A stretch of DNA of 64,000 nt from CBDCZI01 sp965224495 (GTDB lineage Bacteria; Bacteroidota; Bacteroidia; Cytophagales; JAAEPT01), in contig CBDCZI010000017.1 in the NCBI GenBank assembly GCA_965224495.1, positions 1 through 64,000 of the forward strand. Reading direction: 5' to 3'. Positions 8,452-17,740 of the stretch are shown here, in pieces (position 1 is the first letter of the stretch; the number at the start of each line of letters is the position of its first letter). The notes beneath the pieces are model-generated. The model saw only the letters and a list, made by a program, of their open reading frames with translations, was not told the origin of the DNA and searched no databases. The position numbers and the translations under genes were made by a program.

Positions 8452-8459
8452 CAAAATTA
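8452..8459 (-). promoter_or_regulatory. -7 promoter box for the Nudix gene
   Basis: TAATTTTG on the minus strand fits the Bacteroidota -7 consensus TAnnTTTG and sits 15 bp before the ATG. No convincing -33 TTG at the right spacing is seen. Confidence 0.4.
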
Positions 8460-8510
8460 GTTAAACAACACCATAAATCGTAAAAAAAGTAGGGTGTGAC
8501 CCACAAGGGG

Positions 8511-8632
8511 TCGGGTCTTTCGTTCCCAATCTTTTGGTTCTCAGTTCGCCATCCTTTAGTACATTCTTTATTCATTTCTTCTCTCTATAACCAACAAACA
8601 ATCGAGAACCAAAAGGATTTTCACTTCACCCC
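8511..8632 (-). repeat. Dispersed palindromic repeat, copy A
   Basis: One of three related intergenic elements (others at 39321-39453 and 41720-41857). It has outer conserved blocks (TCGGGTCTTTCG at 8511-8522; AAAAGGATTTTCACTTC near 8611-8627) around a perfect 12-bp stem: CTTTTGGTTCTC at 8531-8542 with GAGAACCAAAAG at 8604-8615. Strand is given relative to copy C. No coding frame worth naming runs through it. Confidence 0.6.
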
Positions 8633-8926
8633 CTCACACTTTCATTTCGCCCACAACCTACTATACAAACAGCCATTATTTACTCCTCAACAGTATTTTC
8701 GCCCCCTTATCCCGACAAAAAACAAACCCAAACCGACCCTAAAAAAATAATTCAAAGCACAAACTACCAACACTTTTTGGCACTTCTTTTGTAATTGGAA
8801 GCAATAAGAACGATATTTGCAAAATCAAATGGAAAAAACAACTCAAATATACCAAAGGCATTTAAGGCAGAGGCAGTAACACGCCCTTAGCACAACCCTT
8901 TCATTTGACCCTAATAATAAAACAAA
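8633..8926. other. Intergenic stretch before the GNAT gene
   Basis: About 290 bases, AT-rich, without a gene other than the short frame at 8829-8879. ATATTTGC at 8812-8819 resembles a degenerate -7 box. No terminator hairpin was found. Confidence 0.5.
8829..8879 (+). CDS. Possible 16-residue leader peptide with three Arg codons
   Basis: ATG at 8829 opens a 16-codon frame, MEKTTQIYQRHLRQRQ, stopping 47 bp before the GNAT gene. Three of its last seven residues are Arg, all encoded by AGG. In Bacteroidota, GNAT proteins like the one downstream often stand with arginine-biosynthesis genes, so an arginine-responsive leader is conceivable. A short imperfect stem (TAAGGC with GCCCTTA) overlaps its end. 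No strong ribosome binding site is visible. Speculative. Confidence 0.2.
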   Translation: MEKTTQIYQRHLRQRQ

Positions 8927-9583
8927 ATGCCTGATTTCATCATTCGAGTTGCCAACTCTCAAGACCACATATACGCCGAACGCATCACCGCCCAAATGAC
9001 GGAGAGTGCCAAAGCTCGAGGAACAGGTATCGCTCAACGTTCTCCCGAATACGTCAAAAACAAAATGTCTGAAGGTAAAGCAATAGTCGCTTTGTCCAAA
9101 AAAACATTACGTGTAGCAGGTTTTTGTTACATCGAAAGTTGGGGAGGAAAATCTTACGTAGCCAATTCAGGTCTTATCGTATTTCCCGAATTCAGAAAAC
9201 ACGGATTAGCACGTCGCATCAAACTCAAAGCATTCGAGTTATCAAGAGACACCTTTCCGAACGCCAAGTTATTTGGTTTAACTACAAGTTTGGCAGTAAT
9301 GAAAATTAACTCCGAATTAGGTTATTACCCCGTCACTTTTTCAGAACTAACCGACGACAACGAATTTTGGAAAGGCTGTAAAAGCTGTGTCAATTACGAA
9401 ATATTACAAAGTAAGGACCGCAAAAACTGTCTTTGTACAGGTATGCTCTTTGACCCCGTAGAAAAAAAGAAAAAACGTTGGAACTTTATTAAAAAGTTAA
9501 ATATCATCCAACGTCTAAAACGCATCAAAGAAAACACCTTCCTTAGTTTCATCTCTTTCTTTACTAAGAAAAAGACAACTTAG
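8927..9583 (+). CDS. GNAT family N-acetyltransferase (type often linked to argG)
   Basis: The 218-residue protein has a GNAT fold in residues about 5-140: IIRVANSQDHIYAERI at the start, a conserved beta-strand segment AGFCYIESWGGKSYVANSGL, and the acetyl-CoA loop FRKHGLARRIK. The second half carries a Cys-rich patch (FWKGCKSCVNYEIL, KDRKNCLCTGMLFD) that could bind metal, then a basic tail (KKKKRWNFIKKL). I recognise the overall sequence as the Bacteroidota GNAT usually found just upstream of argininosuccinate synthase, where it may supply N-acetylglutamate or a related step. Here uvrC follows instead and no arg gene is in the window. Substrate not demonstrated. Confidence 0.75.
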   Translation: MPDFIIRVANSQDHIYAERITAQMTESAKARGTGIAQRSPEYVKNKMSEGKAIVALSKKTLRVAGFCYIESWGGKSYVANSGLIVFPEFRKHGLARRIKLKAFELSRDTFPNAKLFGLTTSLAVMKINSELGYYPVTFSELTDDNEFWKGCKSCVNYEILQSKDRKNCLCTGMLFDPVEKKKKRWNFIKKLNIIQRLKRIKENTFLSFISFFTKKKTT

Positions 9584-9818
9584 GAAACACCCTTTTCTTT
9601 ATTTTCTGAATTTCAAGTTTTCAAATTCTCTTTTTTTCAATATTTTTTGTTCTCGAACAAAAACAAAGTCCTAAGGAGCTCGTTTCAGTAGCTGAAGCAA
9701 GACAGCTTAGGTGATTACACCAAACAACACATCTCCTCATTCGGTAAATAATAGCTAAAAGTTGTAGCGAAGTAACTCCTTATTTTTTGTAACTTTAATC
9801 AGCCAAAAAAAAACAACA

Positions 9819-11612
9819 TTGACAACTCCCCAACATATCACCGACTACATCAAAGAAATACCGCTATTAGCAGGAGTTTACCGCTATTTCGATAAAGAAG
9901 ACGAATTGATTTATGTCGGGAAAGCAAAAAAACTAAAAAACAGAGTCGGGAGTTACTTTCAAAAGAACAACCAACACAACAAAAAAACACAACGCTTGGT
10001 CGCTCAGGTTTGCCGTATCGAATACACCGTCGTTGATAGTGAATTTGACGCGCTATTATTGGAAAATAACCTCATAAAAAAGCACCAACCCAAGTACAAC
10101 ATCTTATTAAAAGATGACAAAACCTACCCTTACATTGTAATTACACGCCAATCTTTTCCTCGTGTAGAAAGCACACGTGTTTTGAACAGAAAAAGTGGTG
10201 AATATTTTGGTCCTTACAGTAGCATTTCGGCACAACGTACCTTATTGGAACTGATTCATAAGCTCTACCCCATCCGTACCTGTACCTTAAATTTAGAACC
10301 ACCAAACTTGGCAAAAGGGGCGTTTAAAGTTTGTTTGGAATACCATATTGGCAACTGCAAAGGACCTTGCGAATCTCACCAAACTGAGCAAACCTACAAC
10401 GAATACATTATTGCCATTCGGCAAATACTCAAAGGTGATTTGAAATTACCCAAAGCCTATCTCTTACAGCAGATGGAACAATCCGCTGAAGGTTTAGATT
10501 TTGAAAAAGCACAACAGTTTAAGCAGAAATTAGATTACCTCGAAAATTACCAAAGTAAATCCATCGTATCCAATCCTAAATTTGGAGAATTAGACGTACT
10601 GACATTAACCCGTAACGAGAAAAAGGCATTTGTTAATTACCTCAAAATAGAAAACGGAGCAATCACAGCCAGTAAAAACATAGAAATACGAAACGCCGAA
10701 ATATCTACAGACGAAGAGTTAATCACTTTCACCGCCTTTGACATTCGCACACAAATCAACTCTAAAGCAAAAGAGATATTAACAAACATAGAAGTCTCTG
10801 AGCAAATACTGGACGATGCCTTGTTTGTAAACCCCATGATTGGAGATAAAAAACGGTTGGTTCAACTCTCCTTAAAAAATGCTTTAATCTACAAAAAAGA
10901 AAAAAGTGAAATCAATCTAAAACCAAACAATTTACGTGTCATCGAGACCTTGCAAAAAGACCTGCGTTTAAAAGATTTACCCAAACATATTGAGTGTTTT
11001 GATAATTCAAACATACAAGGCACACACCCTGTGGCATCTATGGTATGCTTCAGAATGGGCAAACCATCAAAAAAAGATTACCGTCATTACAACATCAAGA
11101 CAGTAGAAGGACCTGATGATTTCGCCTCTATGGTTGAGATTGTCACACGTCGTTATTCTCGTTTGATGAGAGAAAACAAACCCCTACCCGACCTTATCAT
11201 TGTGGATGGAGGAAAGGGACAATTAAGTGTAGCGTACAATGCCTTACGAAGTTTGGGAATAGAAAAAAGACTTCCTATCGTTGGTATCGCCAAACGGTTG
11301 GAAGAAATCTATTACCCAGGTGACAGCTACCCTCTCTACATTGACAAAAAATCAGAAAGTTTGAAACTCATTCAGCAACTCAGAAATGAAGCGCACCGTT
11401 TTGCAATTACCTTTCACCGGCAAAAACGGAGCAACTCCTTTTTGGTATCCAGCTTAGACAAAATCAAAGGGATAGGTCCAACATCAAGAAATCAATTGTT
11501 AGACTTTTTCAAATCAACAGAGAAAATAAAAACAGCTACACAAGAAGAATTAGCCAATATTATCGGTAATTCAAAAGCAACTCTGGTCTTCGATTATTAC
11601 CGAAAAGATTAA
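9819..11612 (+). CDS. uvrC: Excinuclease ABC subunit C
   Basis: UvrC makes both incisions flanking a bulky DNA lesion after loading by UvrA-UvrB. The 597-residue protein shows all four parts in order: GIY-YIG nuclease (residues about 15-95; GVYRYFDKEDELIYVGKAKK), UVR/UvrB-binding helix (about 205-240; LDFEKAQQFKQKLDYL), the RNase H-like nuclease half (IECFDNSNIQGTHPVASMVC and DLIIVDGGKGQL with the catalytic Asp residues), and a C-terminal helix-hairpin-helix (LDKIKGIGPTSRNQLLDFF). The start is a TTG, the only reasonable start before the GIY-YIG domain. The stop overlaps the convergent DUF1353-like gene by 4 bp. Confidence 0.95.
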   Translation: MTTPQHITDYIKEIPLLAGVYRYFDKEDELIYVGKAKKLKNRVGSYFQKNNQHNKKTQRLVAQVCRIEYTVVDSEFDALLLENNLIKKHQPKYNILLKDDKTYPYIVITRQSFPRVESTRVLNRKSGEYFGPYSSISAQRTLLELIHKLYPIRTCTLNLEPPNLAKGAFKVCLEYHIGNCKGPCESHQTEQTYNEYIIAIRQILKGDLKLPKAYLLQQMEQSAEGLDFEKAQQFKQKLDYLENYQSKSIVSNPKFGELDVLTLTRNEKKAFVNYLKIENGAITASKNIEIRNAEISTDEELITFTAFDIRTQINSKAKEILTNIEVSEQILDDALFVNPMIGDKKRLVQLSLKNALIYKKEKSEINLKPNNLRVIETLQKDLRLKDLPKHIECFDNSNIQGTHPVASMVCFRMGKPSKKDYRHYNIKTVEGPDDFASMVEIVTRRYSRLMRENKPLPDLIIVDGGKGQLSVAYNALRSLGIEKRLPIVGIAKRLEEIYYPGDSYPLYIDKKSESLKLIQQLRNEAHRFAITFHRQKRSNSFLVSSLDKIKGIGPTSRNQLLDFFKSTEKIKTATQEELANIIGNSKATLVFDYYRKD

Positions 11613-12019
11613 TGTAAAGACAACGAAACCATTCTTTTGGTCAATGGCTTCAAATTACGGTTGTAGGTATGTTTCCAATAATAATAACACGACCAAGCAC
11701 TTCTTACCGCCAAATAACGTGCCGAGTAAACAATCGGATGCACAGCATAAACTTTCATTATTCGTCTAAAAATACGGTCAGCAATCAGCCCACCACGTCC
11801 CGTAGCCCACAAATAATCATGCACCAACGAAGCAGGTTCGTAAACAGTCACCCAAAGTTCGACATCTCCCGTTGTTCCGTCAAAAGAAAATTCCCCATTA
11901 TTTAACGCATTACACGACTCTATAATAAGCTCTTGTAAGTCATTAGGCACATCAAACACCTCAAAACTCGCAATAATACGGTCAATTTCTCGTGGCTCTA
12001 TGTGTCTAATCTCTAACAT
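11609..12019 (-). CDS. DUF1353-like protein
   Basis: A 136-residue protein. The core ELWVTVYEPASLVHDYLWAT followed by ADRIFRRIMKVYAVHP matches the DUF1353 pattern (G-x-D-x-A-S-x-P, H-D-x-L-Y, A-D-x-x-F), a family often found in phages but also in Bacteroidota chromosomes, with unknown function. I choose the ATG at 12019 because the longer frame would start at a TTG that lies inside the -7 box at 12037-12045. The gene converges on uvrC and overlaps its last 4 bp. No signal peptide or membrane segment is seen. Confidence 0.65.
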   Translation of the reverse strand: MLEIRHIEPREIDRIIASFEVFDVPNDLQELIIESCNALNNGEFSFDGTTGDVELWVTVYEPASLVHDYLWATGRGGLIADRIFRRIMKVYAVHPIVYSARYLAVRSAWSCYYYWKHTYNRNLKPLTKRMVSLSLH

Positions 12020-12036
12020 CTTCTCTTTCTGAAAGT

Positions 12037-12045
12037 GCAAAGTTA
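12037..12045 (-). promoter_or_regulatory. -7 promoter box for the DUF1353-like gene
   Basis: TAACTTTGC on the minus strand is an exact Bacteroidota -7 box, 18 bp before the chosen ATG at 12019. It decides the start codon. A -33 element at the correct spacing is not obvious. Confidence 0.45.
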
Positions 12046-12168
12046 ATCAAACTTATCAAAACTTAAAAACAGAAAGTGTTTGTCTTTTGTTTTTCACTTA
12101 TATTTAGATGGCTTACCTACCAATTACCCTAAGATTAAATACCAAAAACTCAATAAATCACACTTGTG

Positions 12169-12201
12169 TTTGGTAGTGTCTCTATGGTAGCCTTATCTTT
12201 G
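12169..12201 (+). promoter_or_regulatory. Promoter of rarA
   Basis: TTTG at 12169-12172, a 21-bp spacer, then TATCTTTG at 12194-12201 fit the Bacteroidota -33/-7 promoter. The ATG of rarA follows 23 bp later. Confidence 0.6.
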
Positions 12202-12224
12202 TCATTTCATTTTAGATAACAAAG

Positions 12225-13492
12225 ATGCTTAACTCTTCTACGCCTCTGGCGGAACGTATGCGACCTACTGACCTTAATCATTACATAGGTCAAGAACATT
12301 TGACAGGTGAGAATGGGGTCATTAGACAGATTTTGAAGAGTAAAGTAATTCCTTCAATGCTGTTTTGGGGACCTCCAGGGAGTTGGCAAGACTACTTTAG
12401 CTAATATTATAGCAAATGAAATAAAACAGCCTTTTTATAGTTTGTCTGCAATAAACGCAGGAGTGAAAGACGTACGTGAGATCATAGACAAGGCAAAAAG
12501 ACAAGGTCAAGCTATTTTGTTTATTGATGAAATCCATCGGTTTACAAAGTCTCAGCAAGACGCATTGTTAGGGGCTGTAGAAAAAGGAATCATCAAATTA
12601 ATTGGTGACAACGACCGAAAATCCTTCTTTTGAGGTAAACTCAGCATTGTTGTCACGTTGCCAAGTTTACACGCTAAAAGCACTGACCAAAGAGGCGTTA
12701 GCGAAAATACTGAAGCAAGCCTTTGAAGAAGACGTGGAGTTGAAGAAATTATCTTTTGATTTACAAAGCACCGATGCGTTATTTCAATTGGCTGATGGTG
12801 ATGGACGTAAATTATTAAATTTGATTGAACTACTTGTTGACTCCTCTCCAAGCGAGCAAATCATTATATCTAATAAAAGCATAAAACACGTTGCCAAAGA
12901 GCGTTTTGTAAATTATGACAAAGGTGGTGATATGCATTATGACATTATCTCGGCTTATATCAAATCGATACGTGGTAGTGACCCCAATGGAGCGGTGTAT
13001 TGGTTAGCGAGAATGTTGGCAGGTGGTGAAGATATTAAATTTATCGCACGACGTTTGATTGTTTCGGCATCCGAAGATATTGGACTAGCAAACCCTACGG
13101 CAATGGTTATCGCTAACAATTGTTTTCAGGCTATTAACGTGGTAGGAATGCCTGAAGCACGAATTATTCTTTCACAGGCTACGATATATTTGGCTACTTC
13201 ACCAAAAAGCAATACAGCTTATAACGCCATCAATTACGCCATGCAATTAGTAGAAAAAACAGGAAATACGTTTGTCCCGTTACATCTCCGAGGAGCATAC
13301 ACAAAATTAAATAAGGAAATGGGTTACGGTGTGAATTACCATTACCCGCACGAGTTTGAAAACAACTTTGTCACGCAAGAGTATTTACCTGATGAGTTAC
13401 GTGGTCTTTCTATTTATGAATCAGGAGTTAATGCACGAGAAAATGAAATAAAAAAGCGTATGGACTTCTTTTGGAAAGGTAAATATAAATAG
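12225..13492 (+). pseudogene. rarA: Replication-associated recombination protein A, two +1 frameshifts
   Basis: Read across three frames this is a full RarA/MgsA (about 421 residues), an AAA+ ATPase acting at stalled forks. Frame 1 from ATG 12225 encodes PLAERMRPTDLNHYIGQEHL and MLFWGPPG. An extra G near 12379-12382 then breaks the Walker A loop (should read GPPGVGKTT). Frame 2 carries Walker B (AILFIDEIHRFTKSQQDALL). One extra base near 12608 (GGTGACAACG where GGTGCAACG is expected) shifts to frame 3, starting TTENPSFEVNSALLSRCQVY and running through the RarA C-terminal domain to LRGLSIYESGVNARENE. Both changes are single-base insertions in invariant motifs. As written no active protein could be made; sequencing error is likely (see findings). 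Confidence 0.85.
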
Positions 13493-13633
13493 TCTATTTA
13501 TCGATTTCTTTTAGTTATTCGTCTTGTTTTATTAAGTTTCATTATTTTTTGATAGCTAATATCGTTTAAACAAATGAGTGCCTTTTGTCACCTTAGTAAC
13601 ATTGGGTTTTGTTAGATTTAAACAATAGAAATT

Positions 13634-14113
13634 ATGAGAACGGTAATTAAAAATTCGAATATCGCATTTATGTATGCGTTCTTCACAACAGTAGCCTTGG
13701 TTGTTTATTTTTTATTGATGCGTGTATTGGGTCTTGCGGAACACACCACCTTGAGGTTATTTAATTTTGTAATCTTATTTATTGGGGTTTACAAAAGCAT
13801 CTCCACTTTCAAAGATTTAACGACTACTGATTTCACCTATTTTAGAGGTTTATTATTCGGTATGAAAACGGTACTTTTTACGGCATTTTTATTTGTAGGT
13901 GCTATTTTCCTTTATTATGCTTTTGACCCAAGTTTTGTAGATGAACTATTGATAAAAGGGCGTATTTCAGGTAGCGCTTCTATATTTGGGTTGGTAGGTG
14001 TGATTTTGATAGAGGCCATCGGCTCTGGTTTTATGAGTGTTTTTATGTGTATGCAATACTTGAAAAACCCACAACATGTAGTACCTCATCACGCAGAGGA
14101 GCATGAGGGCTAA
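13634..14113 (+). CDS. DUF4199-like membrane protein
   Basis: A 159-residue protein with four predicted transmembrane helices (about residues 12-34, 41-57, 72-98 and 117-140), short loops, and a His/Glu tail (HHAEEHEG). Size, helix spacing and the start MRTVIKNSNIAFMYAFFTT fit the DUF4199 family of Bacteroidota, whose function is not known. It follows rarA by 141 bp and ends just before a strong bidirectional terminator. The family name is from general resemblance and is not certain. Confidence 0.6.
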   Translation: MRTVIKNSNIAFMYAFFTTVALVVYFLLMRVLGLAEHTTLRLFNFVILFIGVYKSISTFKDLTTTDFTYFRGLLFGMKTVLFTAFLFVGAIFLYYAFDPSFVDELLIKGRISGSASIFGLVGVILIEAIGSGFMSVFMCMQYLKNPQHVVPHHAEEHEG

Positions 14114-14120
14114 TAAAACA

Positions 14121-14157
14121 AAAAAGAGCTTTAATCAGATTGATTAAAGCTCTTTTT
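14121..14157. terminator. Bidirectional intrinsic terminator
   Basis: A 17-bp perfect stem (AAAAAGAGCTTTAATCA with its complement) around loop GAT, flanked by A- and T-runs, lies between two convergent genes and can serve both. Confidence 0.9.
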
Positions 14158-14175
14158 ATTGGTTAAGCATAGCTA

Positions 14176-17100
14176 TTATTCGATAACTACCTTTGTTGTA
14201 TAAAACCCACCAAGGTAAGTAATTCTTAAAATATACACGTCTGATTTCAATGCTGAAACATCTAATTGAAGTTGTTTTGTTGACACTTCTACTGGCACAT
14301 CAAACATATACCCTACTACATTGGTTAAATTTAACTCTAGCCCTTCCATTTCATGCATATCAACAAAAACAATATGTTTTGCTGGGTTTGGATAAACTAC
14401 AAAATCAACTTTATCATTGTTTTTAACCACCTCTATCGTCGAATAAGTAAGTTCATCATTAAAATCTACTTGTTTTATTCTGTAATAAGACACGCCTTCA
14501 TAAGGTTCTTCGTCTCTCATTTCGTAGGCTATAACCGCTGTACTTGTTCCTGCACCTGCTACTTTAGCTACCCTTACAAAGTTTTTTAAGTCTGTACTTT
14601 TTTCAATAACAAAGTAATCATTATCTCGTTCCGTTGCTGTTTGCCAACCTAACTGAACAACTCCGTCTTGGTAAACCGCTTTAAAAGAAAGAAACTCTAC
14701 CGGCAAAGGGTTTGTCCCTACATCAATAGTAAGCGAACCAAAAGTGAAAGGACTAAAGTCATTTACTCCATTTACAGTAAGCGAACCTACCGCCCCTCCT
14801 ACTCCACTACCTCCTAGACTTTCCCATTTACCATCTCCTGAAGCTCGGTTATGAGCCATCACTAAATCGGCATTATTATTAATTTCAGACCTCGTCGCAT
14901 TTTTCCAATGCAACGTTACATCTGCTGTACGTGTACCTGCTCTATCTAAATCCCAATACTCAATTGCACTAACATACTTCAAAACTAACGAGGCATCTAC
15001 GTTCATTTTGGTACCGTGGTCCACAAAATTGTATTGGGCTGTAAAATCATCTGTTCCTGACAAATTTGCAATTTCTATTGGTGCCCATATCCCTTGGTCT
15101 CCAACAGGAAACTCAAAAGCATCACTTCCTTTTTTCATCATTGGGCCATCAACAAACGAGTCGTCTGATGCTCCTGACGTTGTAGCGGTATTCATTACCG
15201 TTAATAAATTTGTAGCGGTCGTATTGATATTCCCTTGTGTCATTGTTAATGCATTCAATACATCTATAGGCATATTTAAAGTCACCTCGTCATTAGGATT
15301 ATGTACAACCAATCGTTCTACATTTAACTTCACTGATGCTCCCAAGTCGTTTATACTTTGGGCTGTTGTACCGTCTAGTTCCACTGTACCACTACCTCTG
15401 GCTAAAACTATTGCACCGTTGGTGTTTACATTAATATCCCCCGCAAAGGTGTTTCCTTGATTGTAAGCAGGTTCAAACGTTCCTCCTCCTGTTCTTACAA
15501 AAGTAACATCTCCGTTGTAATCATCCCCCAAGTCATTTCCTAACCTCCATCTATTCGTTCCCGAATGAGTAAATGTTGCATTTTCCTCAAAAGTATTCCC
15601 TCCGTAGGAATTAGAATTACCAGAACCAGTTTTTGAAATGTCGGCTGTTCCAACAAACACACTCGTTCGTATTGGGGCTAACCTTGATTTAAAGGTTATA
15701 TCTCCTTCCCACCTCGAATCATAGCTGTAAAGTTCAATTGCTGTTTGAGCTAATTCTAAAGTTTGAGGTGTAGCCCCTAATTGAGTGAAATTTCTAAATA
15801 ACAGTCGCCCGCCAATAAAATTAGCAGAACCGCCAGGTATCGAAATTGTTTTTGTTAACGCTAAAGTTCCTGTTCCTTGGCTATTTCCAAAGAAAACACC
15901 ATCACTATTTATATCTAAAGACTGTACTGTAATATTTCCGTTGTAACTGTTTGAACTAGTTGCTTTATTATTACAATAAACCCTTGATGAACCAGCACTT
16001 GAATTGTTAACAATAGATAAATCACCATTAAAGACCATATCTCCTGCATCTCCCAAATAAACTCGTGACGTAGTATTTACTCCCAAATTTGTAACTGTAG
16101 TATTTCCTCCTACGGTTACACTTGCCGTTGACTCTCTTGCTAAATAAAGGCTTCCGTTAGCTAATGTGGACACTGTAACATTCAAATCCCCATTTACATT
16201 ATTTACCGTATTCATTGCGAAAAATAAGCTTGACGTACCTTTTACTACCAAAGATAAATTTGCTTCAAAAGCATCTCCTACAAGATGCCCCGTCCTTAAA
16301 AACCGACTCCCTGAGTTTGTAATAATCGTATTTCCTTTGAAAATATTCCCACCTTCAAAAACGTCAACCACCGCTCCTGTTTTTTCTAAAACAGCAGTCC
16401 CTTGGTAAGTTGTTCCTCTTGTATTTATCCTTGGTGCTTTAAAATCAACATTCCCACCCCAATTGTTATCATAGTTATAGATATAAGTTGCCGTTGATGC
16501 CAACTCTAACGTTTGTGCTGTTGCGCCCGTTTGAGTGAAATTCCTGAAATACAGTTCCCCTCCGACAAAGTTAGCTGAGCCTCCTGGTATTGAAACTGTA
16601 TTGCCTGCTGTTAATAGCCCCGTCCCAGTAGAGCGTCCAAAAGAAAACCCGTCATTTGCTATATTAGTTGATTTTAATGTAATATTTCCTTCGTAAGTAT
16701 TTGATGCTGTCGCACTGTAATTAAACCTTGTTTCAGAAGCATTAGACACACTACTATTCGTTACGTCAATAGTACCTTTAAAAGTTGCTGAACCCTCTCT
16801 TCCCAAATACACTTCCGAAACATCAGTTCCAGTCCCCGCATTGGTTACCGTTGTGTTTCCTTTGACTAACAAACCTCCTAACCCTCCTAAATAAGCAGAC
16901 AAATCTGTAGCTGAGCCATCTTGTGTTAGTGTCAAATCACCATCAATAGTCACTGAACTACCTCCGTATCTTGCCAAAGTGACTCTTGCTGTAGCTCCCA
17001 AACCCGTATTATTTATCACCAAATCACCAGCTACGGTAACTAAACCTGACCTTCCCAAATGTAAATACCCGCTTCCTGTGTTATTAAAAAGTAAATTTCC

Positions 17101-17712
17101 CGAAAACACATCCGTATTTCCTGCTACGTTTTCCAGTCTCAATAGCCCTGCTCCACTATTTATTATGACACAGTTCCCTACATAAGTACTCCCTCCACTA
17201 CCATGATCAGTAGTTGCTCCCGTTTTCTCGAATGAACTTGTCGCATTAAACGTACTACCATCGTTCAGGTACAAACTAGCAGACACCACATCTACAATTG
17301 CACCAAAAGTTGTTCCTTCTATTGTTGTACTTCCTGCATTATTCACCTCAAATTTACTTGTCCCTGGTGTATCATTGATTGTACCTGATTGCAAATCAAC
17401 ATCGCCCGTACATAAAAAAGAAAAACCTGCTAAATCTACTGTCCCTACATAACCATCAATAGAGAAACCTACGATAGAAACCGCTATATCTATAGTGCAA
17501 TCCCCTAATCCGTTGCTATCAAAATAAACATCATCTGTAGCTAGAGGAACAGAAAGACCTCCTACCCCACCACTTGTTGCTGACCAATTGGCTGTATTGT
17601 TCCAATTTGCACTCGCTCCTGCTACCCAATAACGGTCAACCGCTAACAATTGCGTGGTACTAAAGAACAAAAGACTTAAAAAAACTAATCCCTTAAAATT
17701 GAATAATTTCAT
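14176..17712 (-). CDS. T9SS type A cargo with about 250-residue repeats
   Basis: The 1178-residue protein starts with a signal peptide (MKLFNFKGLVFLSLLFF ... LLA) followed by DRYWVAGASANWNNTANWS, common at the start of Bacteroidota beta-helix surface proteins. Residues about 160-760 are Gly/Thr/Asn/Ser-rich and repetitive: VYLGREG at 301 and VYLGDAG at 551, IPGGSANFVGG and IPGGSANFIGG, NFTQTGATAQTLELA and NFTQLGATPQTLELA recur at exactly 250 residues. EKTG or SKTG blocks recur near 162, 443 and 693. A fibronectin-like module follows (PVEFLSFKAVYQDG, WQTATERDNDYFVIEKS). The last 75 residues (VVYPNPAKH ... YTTKVVIE) are a type A T9SS sorting domain. Expected to be secreted or surface-anchored; ligand unknown. 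A -7 box TAATTTTGC at 17732-17740 precedes it. Confidence 0.9.
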   Translation of the reverse strand: MKLFNFKGLVFLSLLFFSTTQLLAVDRYWVAGASANWNNTANWSATSGGVGGLSVPLATDDVYFDSNGLGDCTIDIAVSIVGFSIDGYVGTVDLAGFSFLCTGDVDLQSGTINDTPGTSKFEVNNAGSTTIEGTTFGAIVDVVSASLYLNDGSTFNATSSFEKTGATTDHGSGGSTYVGNCVIINSGAGLLRLENVAGNTDVFSGNLLFNNTGSGYLHLGRSGLVTVAGDLVINNTGLGATARVTLARYGGSSVTIDGDLTLTQDGSATDLSAYLGGLGGLLVKGNTTVTNAGTGTDVSEVYLGREGSATFKGTIDVTNSSVSNASETRFNYSATASNTYEGNITLKSTNIANDGFSFGRSTGTGLLTAGNTVSIPGGSANFVGGELYFRNFTQTGATAQTLELASTATYIYNYDNNWGGNVDFKAPRINTRGTTYQGTAVLEKTGAVVDVFEGGNIFKGNTIITNSGSRFLRTGHLVGDAFEANLSLVVKGTSSLFFAMNTVNNVNGDLNVTVSTLANGSLYLARESTASVTVGGNTTVTNLGVNTTSRVYLGDAGDMVFNGDLSIVNNSSAGSSRVYCNNKATSSNSYNGNITVQSLDINSDGVFFGNSQGTGTLALTKTISIPGGSANFIGGRLLFRNFTQLGATPQTLELAQTAIELYSYDSRWEGDITFKSRLAPIRTSVFVGTADISKTGSGNSNSYGGNTFEENATFTHSGTNRWRLGNDLGDDYNGDVTFVRTGGGTFEPAYNQGNTFAGDINVNTNGAIVLARGSGTVELDGTTAQSINDLGASVKLNVERLVVHNPNDEVTLNMPIDVLNALTMTQGNINTTATNLLTVMNTATTSGASDDSFVDGPMMKKGSDAFEFPVGDQGIWAPIEIANLSGTDDFTAQYNFVDHGTKMNVDASLVLKYVSAIEYWDLDRAGTRTADVTLHWKNATRSEINNNADLVMAHNRASGDGKWESLGGSGVGGAVGSLTVNGVNDFSPFTFGSLTIDVGTNPLPVEFLSFKAVYQDGVVQLGWQTATERDNDYFVIEKSTDLKNFVRVAKVAGAGTSTAVIAYEMRDEEPYEGVSYYRIKQVDFNDELTYSTIEVVKNNDKVDFVVYPNPAKHIVFVDMHEMEGLELNLTNVVGYMFDVPVEVSTKQLQLDVSALKSDVYILRITYLGGFYTTKVVIE

Positions 17713-17731
17713 ATTTCCATAATCAAGATGA

Positions 17732-17740
17732 GCAAAATTA
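17732..17740 (-). promoter_or_regulatory. -7 promoter box for the large T9SS protein
   Basis: TAATTTTGC on the minus strand matches TAnnTTTG plus C, 20 bp before the ATG at 17712. No clear -33 box. Confidence 0.35.

Noticed and set aside
8496..8750. An 84-residue plus-strand frame in the gap before the GNAT gene
   Set aside because: It runs through the palindromic repeat, has no recognisable domain and an unlikely composition.
9644..9663. Hairpin TTTTTGTTC / GAACAAAAA as a terminator for the GNAT gene
   Set aside because: The loop is only two to four bases, the stem is mostly A/T, and no T-run follows on the plus strand.
12442..12633. A short independent ATPase-like gene
   Set aside because: It is the middle, Walker B-bearing piece of the frameshifted rarA.
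15008..15460. A 150-residue plus-strand frame opposite the large T9SS gene
   Set aside because: Shadow of the repetitive coding sequence; no start signal or homology-like pattern.
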